Source of the DNA: Okapia johnstoni
Lineage: Eukaryota; Chordata; Mammalia; Artiodactyla; Giraffidae
NCBI GenBank assembly: GCA_024291935.2
Contig: JAGTYA010000024.1
Span: 5,766,001-5,830,000 of the forward strand
Direction of reading: 5' to 3'
Length of the DNA stretch: 64,000 nucleotides
Each line of letters begins with the position of its first letter. The first letter of the stretch is position 1. Below the pieces are notes generated by a model. It made no database searches. It was given only the letters and a program-made list of their open reading frames with translations, and was not told the DNA's origin. Below, piece by piece: positions 36,131 to 47,246 of this stretch. Position numbers and translations under genes: made by a program.

Positions 36131-37324
36131 TATGCCCAATATTTCTCCTGGAGGGTGTGGCCCAGGGAGATATGGGGTGGGCTTTCCAGAAGCTACAGCA
36201 GCCAGTCAGAGAGGACAGTCCCTCTGGAATGGGAAGAATATGGCCCCTTATCCCCTCCTTTACCTCCCACGGGAACTGATGGCATCATGGGGCCTTTCTC
36301 TGCCAGGAAGAAGGTGTTGAAAGATCACGGGTGTGTATGAGAATCGAGTCAGGGGGATGGAGGAGGTGTATGTACAGATAGGAGTGGTATGTACATGTGG
36401 ATGGGGGAATGGGTGAGTGTGTGACCATGTTGAGTGTCTGCCAGCATCCCTGTGAGACAGGATGTGACCCAGGAAAGGGAGTAGGCAGGAAACCTAAACT
36501 TCTCCTTTCTTTGACCACTCAGGAGCCTGTGAGCAGGAATCAGGAGTATGGTAAAGACCAGAAAGGACTTTATTAAGAGAGGCAGCATGCAAGCAGCTGG
36601 TGAAATACCTGGGAGTTTGTCTCCAGACGATCTTGTCTGTGTTTGTCACAGAAATATCTGTGACTTTGAGCTGCATGCATCCTTTCACCTCTCTGAGCTC
36701 GCCTTTCTTATCTGCATAATGGGGATATGCTAGATCAAGATGCGCTTTGTTCCTGCTAACATGGATTATTATCTCCTGCTGGGACATGGGGCCAGGAGAG
36801 GCCTGACCTCAGGCTGGAGAAATGGAGGCTGAGAGGGGCCTGGGCTGGTGTTTCCAACAGGCTAGTGACAACAATGAATGGGCTGGTGACTAGGACACTG
36901 GGGCAATTCCCTGTAACATAAAAGCTCGAAAGAAACAGTTAGAGTGCAGGGCATAGGTATTTCTACTTCTCAGAGCATGCGGGAAGTGACTGGATGCATT
37001 CAAGTTTGTCAGCATTCATTAATTTAACTCTCAGCTTTGTTCTACGGCAGATTTAGAGGAGCTCACAGCAAAAGCCTATTCAGTACAGTGATAAAAATAG
37101 ATAGAAACACACAGGTCGGGCCCAGAAGACACGAGTCTGCCATCAGCACATGGAGGACAGGCTTAAGGCTACAGTGGATCTCGGAGCATCCCGGGGAAAG
37201 GTGACCGAGGGAAAAGGGCACAGAGTCACCCCTCCCATCCCCTTTCTAGCTTTTCTGTTCTTTACTTCAAAAGCCAGTGTTGTAGCTTCCGAGTCATTTT
37301 GCCTGGGCCTCTGAAAGAGACACA
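36131..37324. other. unique DNA, no gene found
   Basis: A sense MIR-like core lies near 36650-36725. A GT/GGAT-rich stretch is at 36330-36425. No coding signature. Confidence 0.4.
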
Positions 37325-37480
37325 GTTTCGATCTCTGGGTCAGGAAGGTCCCCTGGAGAAGGAAGTGGCAACCACTCCAGTATTCTTGCCCGGAGAATCC
37401 CGTGGACAGAGGAGCCCGGTGGGCTACAGTCCATGGAGTTGCAAAGAGTCAAGACACGACTGAGTGCCTGCACACACAGA
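37325..37480 (+). mobile_element. Bov-tA SINE, 5' truncated
   Basis: Begins in the tRNA-like head (tttcgatctctgggtcagga) and continues through the body to aagacacgactgagtgcctg. The first ~45 bases are missing or unrecognisable. Confidence 0.75.
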
Positions 37481-38559
37481 GCACTGACAGAGTTATGGTG
37501 GTGAGCGCCCCACCGAGGCCAAGAGCCAGGGTCCAGGGGTGGCGTTTGAAGCCTCGGCCATTTCCCCTGGGGATAGTCCCGGCGGGGGAGGGGAGAGGAG
37601 GGAGGAAAACCTGCCTGTCCCCTTGTCACCTGCCCCCGAAGCCCCCTGTACATCTCCCTTAAGGGCCTCCCCACACCCTCACCCTTGGAAGTAGGGATCT
37701 GTGATGCTTTGGGATGAGGAACCAGGCGAGGGAGGGCCTTGTGGCCATAGAACAGAGTGCAGGCTTTATTCTAGGCTTCCTGGGAATACAGTGATGGGTT
37801 TTAAGCAAGGAAAGAGGGATAGGATCTGGGTTTATCATTACAAAAATAACTTCTCTATAACAAGAGGTGGAACCAGGATTGACCAGGTCGGCCTCATCTC
37901 CATACTCACAGCCAGCACACATGATAGACCCCTCCGCCACCCACCCGACCCTCTGTGACCAGCTCAGGGCCCTGGACTCCCACTGTATCTCTGGGACGGG
38001 AGATGTGCTGTGTGACCCAAGTCTTTCTCCTGCCCTGGCTGGGCCTCAGTCTTCCCCTCCCCTCTCCCTGCCTTCCCCTCCTTGCTGATGGGGTGACATG
38101 GGGGCGGGTGAGTGGAGGACCCTGGAGTGGGCCTGGATGGGGCCTCAGGAGGGGGCTGGCTCCGGAATCAGGGTCCTTGGCCTGGTCTGGACTCTGGCTG
38201 ACCCCCCGAGAGCCGCGGGCTGACATGACTCTCCAGGACCCGGTCCCCACTGGGGAGGTGGGGATCAGACCTGCCCCACGACCCCACTGCTGGTGCCTCG
38301 AGGTCCCGTCAGGTCTCGGCCCACCTGTGCTCCGGGTGCTTGTGAGGGGGCCACGCAGCTCCTTTAATGGACCCCACACCCAGGGGCGGTCTGGGTGGGT
38401 GAGGGTGGCCCCAGTTGGTCCTGGCATCCAGCCCACCTCCCCTTCCTGGCCACTCATTCCTTCCCAGCTTGCAGAGGGCTGTCCCCTCAGGGGCAGGGGA
38501 GACTGCGTGGGTCGGGGGGTGGCATGGGGACTGTGGTGGAGTGGTCCGCAAGGGTGAGT

Positions 38560-38935
38560 GCACAGTTATCTCGAGTGTGTGAGTGCAGGCATCTGTGTGT
38601 GTGTTTGTGAATATATGTCTGTGTATGTATCTGTGTGTGCCAGTGTGTGTGAGTACAGGTGTCTGAGTGCATGTATGTAATAGATCCGTGTTTGTAAGTA
38701 CATGAGTGTGTACATGTGTTTCTATGTGAGTGTGTGTTTGTGAATATATGTCTATGCATATATCTGTGTGTGTCAGTGTGTGTGTTTGAGTACAGGTGTC
38801 TCAGTGTCTGCATGTATGTCATAGGTCTGTGTTTGTAAGTGCATGAGTGTGTCCATGTGCTTCTATGTGAGTGTGTGTATCCATGTGAGTGTGTCTGCAT
38901 GTGTGAGTGTGCAGTGTATTTCTCTTTGTGAACAC
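38560..38935. repeat. GT-rich tandem duplication (two ~135-bp units)
   Basis: The unit beginning gtgtgtttgtgaatatatgt occurs at 38599 and at 38732 (period 133). The unit end ttctatgtgagtgtgtgt recurs at 38720 and 38861 (period 141, so copy 2 has about 8 extra bases). The units differ at scattered positions. The whole stretch is TG-rich and gives long but meaningless ORFs in several frames. Confidence 0.8.
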
Positions 38936-39189
38936 ATATGTGTGAAAGCTCTGCTTTCCTTCAGGCCCTTTCCCACCTCCTTCTCACTGCAGCAGTGGCC
39001 TTGGGGAAGGTTCTGGAAGGAGCTGGGCCAGCCCTTGGGTCAGAGAAGGCCCTTCTGACCTATGGGTCCCCAGCCAGCCCGGTCCCCAGCAGAGAAAGCA
39101 CCAGGCCCCTCCCGCTGGTGGTGCTGCCCTGGGCCCCGCCTTGTGCACGAACTGTGGCCCACCTGTGTGTTCTCTTTGCATGCTGCCAG

Positions 39190-39219
39190 GAGAAACCACT
39201 ATGCCTACTCCTACTACCC
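39190..39219 (+). pseudogene. PTPRU: PTPRU-like micro-exon (juxtamembrane)
   Basis: Thirty bases bounded by an acceptor (tgctgccag) and a consensus donor (gtaagt). Read in the frame that starts after the first base it gives RNHYAYSYYP. R2B receptor tyrosine phosphatases (PTPRK, M, T, U) have a short exon just inside the membrane with an [RK]RxAYSYSYY signature. The match is short, so by itself it is weak, but it lies upstream and on the same strand as the clear PTPRU-like exon at 46393. Joined directly to that exon the phases do not fit (2 + 2 bases), another sign that no working message is made, or that a boundary is mis-set. No upstream transmembrane or extracellular exons were found. Confidence 0.55.
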
Positions 39220-39239
39220 GTAAGTAGCGCCCCTGCCTG

Positions 39240-39294
39240 CGGGGCCCCCCCGCCCCCGCCCCCCGCCCCCGCCCCGCCCCCGCCCCCGCCCCAC
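39240..39294. repeat. C-rich CCCCGCC tandem tract
   Basis: Runs of C separated by single G (for example cccccgccccccgcccccg). The minus strand has many G-runs and could form G-quadruplexes. It lies only ~20 bp after the micro-exon donor. Confidence 0.8.
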
Positions 39295-41344
39295 CTCTGC
39301 CCTGCCTGGGGTCAGCCCCGCCTCCACAGCCACCCTGTCTTGAAGCTTCCCTCCTCTGCTGTCTGTCCTCTCCCCGCCGCCCTCCTGTGTGGAGGTCACG
39401 AGCGCGGGTTCTGTGCTCAGAATCTCGGGTTCAGAATCGGCTCACTGAGCCGCCCCAGACAAGTCACTGGACCTCCCGGAGCCTCCTGTGCTCTTGACCC
39501 CGAGGCAGCCCCTTGTGTCTCAAGCCGCTCCTGCTGGTGGGGACCTGCCGACATCAGACCTCAGTCCACGTCTAGGAAGGTCCTCGCCCGGTCCGGCTCT
39601 AGGTCCACAGCCTGTGTGCGCGTGTGCGTGTGGGGGGCAGACACACGGCAGCTCTCCCCGCGCTGCACGTGGCTCCCAGGGTGCCGCCAGCCTTTCTCCA
39701 GCTGGGCCCAGCTCCTCAGACCCACCGTTCCCTGGGCACCTCCCCTGGGCTCAGTTCTTCACACAGAAACCACACAGCAACCCAGAGAAGAGGCCCTGTG
39801 ATCGCCCCATTTCACTGATGAGGAAACTGAGGCTCAGGGACGTTAAGGACTTGTCATAGGTCACAGGAGGTGCAGAGAAGGGGTTACAGCCCAGGCCCCC
39901 CTCTAACTCCATGGCCTGCCGATGCTGCTCTGTTTTCTGCCTCTGGGATCTCTGACCATGCAAGCCTTCTAGAATATTCCCATGCACCTACGTTTGCACT
40001 CTCCTTGAAGAGCAGGCTCAGGTGATCCTGGGCCAGCCCAGAGGATGGTGGTCTCTCACCGCCTCCCTGGACCCTCTTCTTCCATCGACGTCACCCACCT
40101 TCACACTGGTTTTTCCAGCAGCCACACCCCCATCAATTCACATGGAGCCTCTAGCTTAGCGGTTCCAGGAGTTGCTGACAAGGCAGCTCACCCATCCCCT
40201 CTACTTTGTAGCTAATTTTGAACCTAAATGGAGAACTTTTCCCAGTGTCCATATTACACGGCATCTGCTTGACCTCACCCTGAGGCTGGCTGGAGGCCTC
40301 AGTGCTGGTTTCCTCCTGGCTCTGTCTGGGGATCTGGCTGGTTGGTGTTTGAAAATCTTCTTCCAAGTAGAGCAAGGGGCCTGGGCAGGAACAGAGCCCT
40401 GTGCTTCACCACTGCAGACTGCCTCCTAGGCCAGGATCCACACGAGACGGGTCCTCCTGGGGCTCCATGGTCCAGCCAGCCTGATGGGCTGTCCTCTGTC
40501 CGTGGCCCTCTGTCTGTCTTCCTTGGGGTCGCTGGTGTCTGACCTGTCCCCCCTCCCTCTGTCTCCTTCCCCAGCTCTCTCCTAGTCATTGTCTCTTTTC
40601 CCTCCTCCTCCTCCGTCAATCCTCTTGCCCCACCATCTCCCTCTTCACCTCCCTTCCTCCTCCACATTCTCCCTTATGTTGATGCTCAAGGTCACAGCTG
40701 CAAGTCTTCTCATAACCAACTCCTGAAGGGGTCTTTGGCTTTTCCCTGGACCACGGTGAGTAGGATGCCCAGAACCTGGCAAGAGGGGCAGTCAGAGGTC
40801 ATCCTGTCCTTCCCCTGCCTCAGGCACCCCTTGAGGTAGGACAAGAAGATTTGAGTTGTCCAGTCTGCAGATGTCAACTCATTGGCCTCTTCATATTCCT
40901 GTGAGTGATCAGTGTTTCTGAGCCCTCACAACCGGGAAGTCCTCTCAAGTCTACCCCACACCCTTCCTGCTATAGGACTAAGCAGGGAAAAAGCTCGCTC
41001 ATCTCAAGCCTTCCCTGTGATTGGGCCCCAGTTCTTCTCCAATCTCAACATGGGTCCCGAGTCCTTTCCCCTTTTCCTTATTTGGCACCCCGGTTATGGA
41101 GCCGTGCCCCCTGCTGCCCCACCCCAGCCCCCTTACCCCTTCCTGCTGGCCTCCAGGCTCCCTTTCTCCACCCTCCTGAATGAACAAAATCAAGTCCTTC
41201 CATGGTGTTCCCTATATCAGATGATATATTACCCCTAACCAACACTGAAGCATCTATTGTGCTCCTACTGGGTACCAGTAATCATACTTGAAATACAAAG
41301 AGGGAGCAGGTATTATCCTGGTATTGAAGAATCTTTTTATTTTT
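39295..41344. other. GC-rich unique DNA with MIR relics
   Basis: Sense MIR-like at about 39390-39490 and antisense at about 39745-39910 (atttcactgatgaggaaact). 40540-40680 is pyrimidine-rich. The 287-codon frame at 38938-39801 is low complexity and overlaps the C-rich tract, so I do not call it a gene. Confidence 0.45.
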
Positions 41345-41440
41345 TATTTTGATTCTGTGGACTGTAGCCTGCCAGGCTCCTCTGCTCACAGGATTTTCCC
41401 AGGCAAGAAGACTGGAATGGGTTGCCATTTCCCTCTCCAA
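41345..41440 (-). mobile_element. Bov-A/Bov-tA fragment
   Basis: Partial antisense body (tgtggactgtagcctgccag ... actggaatgggttgccattt). Head and tail are absent. Confidence 0.7.
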
Positions 41441-42054
41441 GGTGAAGAATCTTTAGGAAAATTTAGGATACAGGCTGACATAGAGTTATAAAAGGAGTGA
41501 GGAATAATTAACACTCTACTGGGCACTGCCTTGGTCTCACCTAACAAATATTAAAAGCAAGACCCTGCAGGATCAAACTATTTCCAAGTAACTTAACCAT
41601 GTCCCAGAACAAATCTCAAGAATATTTATAGGAATAGAAAACTATCTAGCCTCCAACCAGGTAAAACAGACAATGTCTGGCACTCAGTCAAAAGTTACCA
41701 GACATGCAAAGAAACAGAAAATATGCCTACTAATGAGGAGAAAAGTAATTTATTTGAAACTGATCCAGAATGCAGAGCATAGGCAAAGATCAGGTAGCTA
41801 GGAAATTTAAGCTGTGCTCAGGAGACTGGAAAGAGGTCTCAGCACCTTCTATGTCCTTTCCCTACTCACCACCTCCTAGCCTAGTATTCACCTCTTTCCT
41901 TTCTTTTCCAAGGAGTAGAGACTTAACTCCTGTGGTTTATATCCTAAAGCTATGCTAACTGTGGCTCTGCCTTAAATGCAAGTTTTTTTTAATGGACTTA
42001 GGGAGCACACTTAGCATCCAGATTTGGATTCTAACATCAGTTCCTCAAAAAAAT

Positions 42055-43008
42055 TAATAACATTTATTTTTTCATATTCTTATGAAATTACCATATAATC
42101 CAGCAATTCCACTTCTAGATATGTATCCAAAAGAATTAAAGGCAAGAACTCAAAGAAATCTTTGTACCTCCATATAAAAGCAATATTCACGATAGCTAAG
42201 AAGTGGAAGCAACCCAAGATTCCACTGACAAATGAATGGATACACAAAATGTGAGATATTCATATAGTGGAATATTATTCAGCCATGAAAAGGAGTGAAA
42301 TTCTGAACAATGCTATAACATGGATAAACCTTGAGGACATTATTCTAAATGGAATAATCCAGTCACAAAAAGACAAATTCCATGTGATTCCACTTACATG
42401 AAATATCTACAGGAGTTAAACTCAGAGACAGAAAGGAGAAGGGTTGTTGCCAGGAGCTGGAGGGAGGGGGAAATGGGAGCTGTTTAATAAGGATGACATT
42501 TCAACACTGCAAAATGAAAAAGTTCTGGAGATCGGCTGCGTAACAACTTGAATATACTTAATGCTCCTGAACCGTACACTTAAAAATGACAAAGATGGTA
42601 AGTTTTGTTGTATGTATTTAACCACAATTAACAATTTTTAAATTTTGAAATACTGATCCATGCTACAACATGGATAAACCTGGAAAACATTATGCTAAAT
42701 GAAAGATATCAGTCACAAAAGGCCACATGTTGTAGGATCCGTTTTATGTGAAATGTCCAGAACATAGAAATTCAAAGCAACAGAAAACGGATTAGTGGTT
42801 CCCAGGGGCTTAGAGAAGGAGGATTTAGGTGGAGGGGGCGGGTAACTGCTAATGGCCACTGGGTTTCTTTCTGGGGTGATAGAGATGTTCTGAAATTACC
42901 TAGTGATGATGGTTACACAACTTTGTGAAATACTAAAACCCGCTGAATTGTACTCTTAGAAGGATTCATTTTATGGCATGTGAATTACATATCAATTTTT
43001 TAAAATCC
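42055..43008 (+). mobile_element. two L1 3' ends in tandem, sense
   Basis: 42055-42650: ORF2 end and 3'-UTR (ccatataatccagcaattcc ... attcagccatgaaaaggagt ... tgttgccaggagctggaggg). 42656-43008: a second 3' end that restarts at catggataaacctggaaaac and repeats the same order (ttagtggttcccaggggctt, gatgatggttacacaacttt). The second copy is a different age or subfamily. No usable frame. Confidence 0.65.
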
Positions 43009-43312
43009 CAACTGAGAAACATTCCACAAAGTATCTGACCAGTAATCCTCAAAACTGTTAAGTCCATCCGAAATAAGTCTGAGAAGCCGTCACAGCCAAG
43101 AGAAAGCTAAAGAGACATGACGCGGAGTCCTATGCGGGATCTTGGAACAGAAAAAGGACGTTAGGAAAAACTAAGGAAATCCAAAACTGATACCGACTTT
43201 AGCTAATAATGATGTATCGACATTGCTTCATTATTTATAGTAAACGTACTGTACTCAGATAAGATGTGACTAACAGGAGAAATTGGGTCTGGAGTGTATG
43301 AGTATTTGCTAC

Positions 43313-43707
43313 TGTTGTTCAGTCCCTCAGTCATGCCCAACTCTTTACAACTCCATGGACTGCAGAGTGCCAGGCTTCCCTGTCCTTCACCATCTCTAGG
43401 AGTTTGCTCAAACTCATGTCCATTGAGTTAGTGATGCCATCCAACCATCTCATCCTCTGTCACTCACTTCTCCTCCTGCCCTCAATCTTTCCCAGCATCA
43501 GGGTCTTTTCCAATGAGTCTGCTCTTTGAATCAGGTGGCCAAAGTATCGAAACTTCGGCTTCAGCATCAGTCCTCCAGTGAATATCCAGGGTTGATTTCC
43601 TTTAGGATTGACTGGTTTGATCTTGTTGTTCAAGGGACTCTGGAGAGAGTCTTCTCCAGCACCGCAGTCAGAAAGCATCAACTCTTCAGCGCTCAGCCTT
43701 CTTATAC
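43313..43707 (-). mobile_element. BovB 3' end, decayed
   Basis: Antisense copy starting gttgttcagtccctcagtca and reaching ORF2 near the CESWT region at its right end (agcgctcagccttcttata). The minus-strand frame shows [19 protein letters not shown]. Truncated at ~395 bp. Confidence 0.82.
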
Positions 43708-45044
43708 TACATATGAGTATATAGTGTACATATACAGTATACTCTATACTATCTTTGCAACATTTTCATAAATCTAAATCCATTTTGAAATAAAAGATTT
43801 ATTAATTTAAAAAGAAATCGACTTAACATATCAAGGCACGTTGTGGCAGGCTGGTGGGAGGGAGCTTGCTGGGAACTTTCCTGACTATTGAAATTTGGGC
43901 CCCACTGACTTCAAAGCATTGCTGGGGAAAGCCCACAGATCCCTGGGCCCCATCCATCCTGAGCTCTTGATCCTGCTGGGTGCCAGTGGATTCCAGCCAG
44001 ACGGTTTGCAGGGTGAGTCCCACTTCCTCTCACATTGTCTGATAAATGCTTCTTTATCAGAAGAGGGACAACAGGGGAAGCCTGGTGAACAACAGGACCC
44101 CAGAGTCTGACAGGCCTGGGTGTGAATCCTGGTGCTGCCGCCTCCCTGCTGTGGGGTCAGGGAGAGCCCGTCCTTCTGGGCTCAGGGTGCGCGGGGCTGA
44201 GAGCAGCGCCGTCACTCACCACCCTGTCCCTGCCCACTGGCTGTATTTACGGAACATCTGCTGTAGTCCTTTGACTCAGCCGGCACGCCGCCCTGATTTG
44301 TTCTGCCTGCTGGCATCACCCTGATCAGTTGGTGCTGTTTGCTTGTCCTCAGCCAGCCACAAGCTCCTCCTGTGTCAACTCTCTGAGCCGCTGAGAGCAG
44401 CCGGCCCTTCATGGAGCCCTCTCACCCCTTCCTCCGCTTGGAGGGTACTCTGTTGCACAGTCAGCACAGCTCCCATAAAGAGCATGAGTAATCCTTTGTC
44501 GCCCAATCCCCCCTTTTGGAGCTCCTAAGAGTTCCTCAAACAGCAGAAAATTCTCTCTTGAAATCTGAGCTCATGTTTTTTTGTGTTGGCTGCAGCTGCC
44601 TCTTAAGAATCATCTCTCCAAAGCTACCGCTCAAGTCCTGGTCCAAATCCCCTCCACTAAGGCAGATTAAAGGCAGGTCAAGCACCACTCTTGTCGGCTC
44701 CTTCTTTCCTCTGAGAAGTTGCCCTTGGCTTTCCGGGACTCAGTAGGTGTCTGACTTTACAGTAAATTCTAATAGTATCTACAGCTGCTGTCGACGGGCA
44801 TTCACCAGGTACCAACAACAGACTGGGTGTTTTTCATGCATCATCTCATTCAATTATCGCAGTACTTCTATTGGATAGTGATGACTTTATCCTCATTTGA
44901 CGCGTGAAAACTGAGGTTTAGAAAGGGCTAGTCATTTTTCCAAGGACACACAGCCAATAAGTGGCCCAACTGGGATTCAAACTTAGGCATGTCTTAACAG
45001 ATTCCTTGCTTTTAATCACCCCATTAAACTTTTAATCTAAAAGA
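43708..45044. other. unique DNA with MIR relics
   Basis: An antisense MIR relic at about 44780-44990 is well preserved (cctcatttgacgcgtgaaaa, caaggacacacagccaataa). No gene signature elsewhere. Confidence 0.45.
44780..44990 (-). mobile_element. MIR SINE relic
   Basis: Full antisense MIR order: caccaggtaccaacaacaga, catcatctcattcaattatc, then cctcatttgacgcgtgaaaa and caaggacacacagccaataa to ctgggattcaaacttaggca. Confidence 0.7.
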
Positions 45045-45162
45045 TGTTTACTGGAGTGGGTAGCTGTTCCCTTCTCCAGGGTATCTTCCCAACCCAGGGA
45101 TCGAACCCAGATCTCCCACATTGCAGGCGGATTCTTTACCAGCTGAGCCACCAGGGAAGCCC
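45045..45162 (-). mobile_element. Bov-tA SINE, head half only
   Basis: Antisense: tactggagtgggtagctgtt, GGGATCGAACCCAGATCTCC (box B), ending ccaccagggaagccc. The BovB-derived 3' part is missing. Confidence 0.75.
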
Positions 45163-46392
45163 AGTGAAATATACGCAAACAAATGAAAAACCTCCTTGGA
45201 GAAAAAGGAATTAGGGAATGTTGCTGCTTTGGTTTTCCTGGAAAATCACAATGCATGTTAGGTTGATGCAAGTCCTGAGATGCCCTGCAGGGAACAGACC
45301 TGTTCCATTTTGTTTCACCCGAAATTTTCCAGATTCATTTAAAAAAGTTGAACATTTGTTTTGTAAGTGGACTACCACTTAATCATCTTGCACAACTTGT
45401 GGTCTCTGGAACACGCTTTGGGAAACACTACCTTTGGAAGTAACTTCTTTCCAAGCCTCAGTGGAGCTTCTGGACATTATGGAGCCACGGGCAGGTATCC
45501 CTCCCACTGTAAGCAACCATATCACAGGGCAACATAGGTGAGACAACTATTTTCAGATCTTGGGCAACAGGCAGCTCAGGACTGCGATCCCTGAGAAGAA
45601 AAACAAAACAGCACAAGGTGAGTCCTGCAATTCTGGGAGTGTTGGAAGCCGGGTGTGGCTAAGCGGGGTTGTTCCTCGATCCCAGCACCTGATCTTGGGG
45701 ACCAGGGTGGGATGTCCTTGGGGAGGCTGGCCAGGAGAGCCAGGGAGTGGTGGTCCATGTTGAGGGGATGGTTTTCTGGGGTGTGGGGCAGTGTGAACCT
45801 TTCCACCTGCTCCCCATGGGCTGAGCTGCCACACAGGCTGACAATGGAAATGCTTGTGCTGGAGAAACGCCTCTATTCAGGTGCTTCCCGTTCATTTGTG
45901 GAGGGGGTGGCGACGGAAGCTAATTTCGGGACTTGCTTGTCTTTGAGTGGGGTGATTGCTGGGAGTTGCCAGTGTTCCAGATTGTTCCCTGGGAGGAAGA
46001 CGGGGAGGAAGGAGGGGATGTTGTGGACTCTGCTGAGCGCTGCCTGCTGCAGGCAGTGCTTGAAGTCACAGAGGGGACCCTCGCTGGGAAGCCCGGGAGG
46101 GTAAGGGGAGCAGGAATCCCAGCCCCCAGGGCTGGGCCAGAAGGGCCCCCAGAGGTCACATAACCCGATCCCCTCATTCTACCAATGGGAAGACCGGGAT
46201 GCCCCAGGGAAGGGGCTCGTCCAGGGTCACCCAGGGCGGCCCAGCCAGCTGCGTGACTCCAGCAAACAGCCCAGGCATCCTCCACGCTGGCTGTGCTCCC
46301 ATTCCTCCCTCTGCCCCCTGAGTCCATGTGGGGTTCCCCCGGCTGGGGCCTGTGCATGTCAAGAGCCCCTTTTTCCCTTTCTCTGACTGCAG

Positions 46393-46583
46393 GAGACCAG
46401 CGCGGTGGTGGGGTCACTGAGGCCAGCAGCCTCCTTGGGGGCTCACCGTGGCGGCCATGCGGCCGGAAGGGCTCCCCGTATCACACAGGGCAGCTGCACC
46501 CCGCGGTGCACGTGGCCGACCTCCTGTAGCACATCAACCAGATGAAGACGGCCGAGGGCTACGGCTTCAAGCAGGAGTATGAG
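46393..46583 (+). pseudogene. PTPRU: PTPRU-like exon with in-frame TAG
   Basis: Acceptor ctgactgcag, 191 bases, donor GAG|gtgcct. The frame from 46395 gives [16 protein letters not shown], then [24 protein letters not shown], a stop (TAG at 46527-46529), then HINQMKTAEGYGFKQEYE. This is the juxtamembrane segment and start of phosphatase domain 1 of PTPRU, a receptor tyrosine phosphatase of the R2B group that acts at cell contacts. Where the family has Gln-His-Ile the codon is TAG, a C-to-T change. Trp after GGSP and His before VADLL also look like C-to-T or G-to-A changes at Arg codons. By memory about 55 of 63 positions agree with PTPRU. The exon is much better kept than its downstream neighbours. 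It could be a decayed duplicate, a lost gene, or (less likely) a sequencing error in a real gene. Confidence 0.82.
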
Positions 46584-46734
46584 GTGCCTGGACCCGTCCA
46601 TTAGGGACCCCTCGCCAGAGTCTCCCTTGGCTCCTTCCTTCTACACCCCTCCCACCAGGGTGTCATGGAGGCAATAGGAGATGGGGGATGTAAAGACCAA
46701 GGGTACATTAGGGGTTCACTGGGGCACAACTGTC

Positions 46735-46850
46735 AACACCCCCACTGTGATCATCATTCCCAGCTCAGGGGAAGGTTGGATGCAGTCGGACCGGCCTAAC
46801 CTGCCATCATCCTGGCTGGACTCCACCTCAGAGCAGCATCGCTGCCCCAA
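46735..46850 (+). pseudogene. PTPRU: possible relic of the PTP domain-1 catalytic exon
   Basis: Between the first exon and the next relic, the frame at 46681-46878 reads NTPTVIIIPSSGEGWM. The family's P-loop exon reads PIVIHCSAGTGRTG at this place in the order. P, V, I, S and the two G fit, but the His-Cys pair that makes the catalytic site is gone. Downstream 'ctgccatcatcctggctgga' resembles the segment after the P-loop with a one-base gap. This is a weak match placed by order rather than by similarity alone. Confidence 0.3.
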
Positions 46851-46952
46851 ACATGAGCTTACCCCATCCTCTTCCTGATGCCCTGTGCACTCCTGGGAAA
46901 TTTCAGGTTCCAGTCCCCTCTCTCAGCCTCCTAGTCTCCCTTCCTGTTCCAG

Positions 46953-47102
46953 GAGCCACACATCTTCACCTACTCTGCAAACCTAGACGTCTGCCTGTCG
47001 AGAGAGGCCACATCCCCGCCAGCAGGCCCCCTACAAGGAGATACAGGTCCCCGACCCTGACCCTCAGAATGACCTCTCTGTCATGGAGAGTCAGTTCCAG
47101 AG
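46953..47102 (+). pseudogene. PTPRU: PTPRU-like exon, end of phosphatase domain 1, frameshifted
   Basis: Acceptor ttcctgttccag, donor AG|gttggg. The first frame gives IFTYSANLDVCLSREATSPP, which parallels the domain-1 end IFIHDAILEACLCGETTIP of PTPRU. A shift of +1 then gives APYKEIQVPDPDPQ and SVMESQFQR, paralleling the inter-domain TYREMIRIDPQ and LREEFQ. So the exon has kept its borders but lost its frame. The order and strand agree with the upstream exon. Confidence 0.62.
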
Positions 47103-47111
47103 GTTGGGCTT

Positions 47112-47215
47112 GTGTGCATGTGTGTGTGTGTGAGAGAGAGAGATACATGTGTGAGCGTGGAATCTACATGTCTACATGCCTGTGTATGTGTGTCTGTATG
47201 CCTCCATGTGAATGT
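47112..47215. repeat. TG/AG microsatellite in the pseudogene
   Basis: gtgtgtgtgtgtgagagaga then mixed TG-rich sequence. It occupies the place of the intron and of most of the next exon's first half. Confidence 0.75.
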
Positions 47216-47246
47216 GTCTGTGAGAAGGTGTATGCACGTGTGCCCG

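Noticed and set aside
38560..38935. CRISPR-like or regular repeat array
   Set aside because: Only two diverged units in a GT-rich mammalian sequence, with no spacers.
38938..39801. 287-codon plus-strand ORF
   Set aside because: Low-complexity Pro/Ala/Ser-rich, spans the C-rich tract and the micro-exon splice sites, and no domain is visible. GC-rich DNA has few stops.
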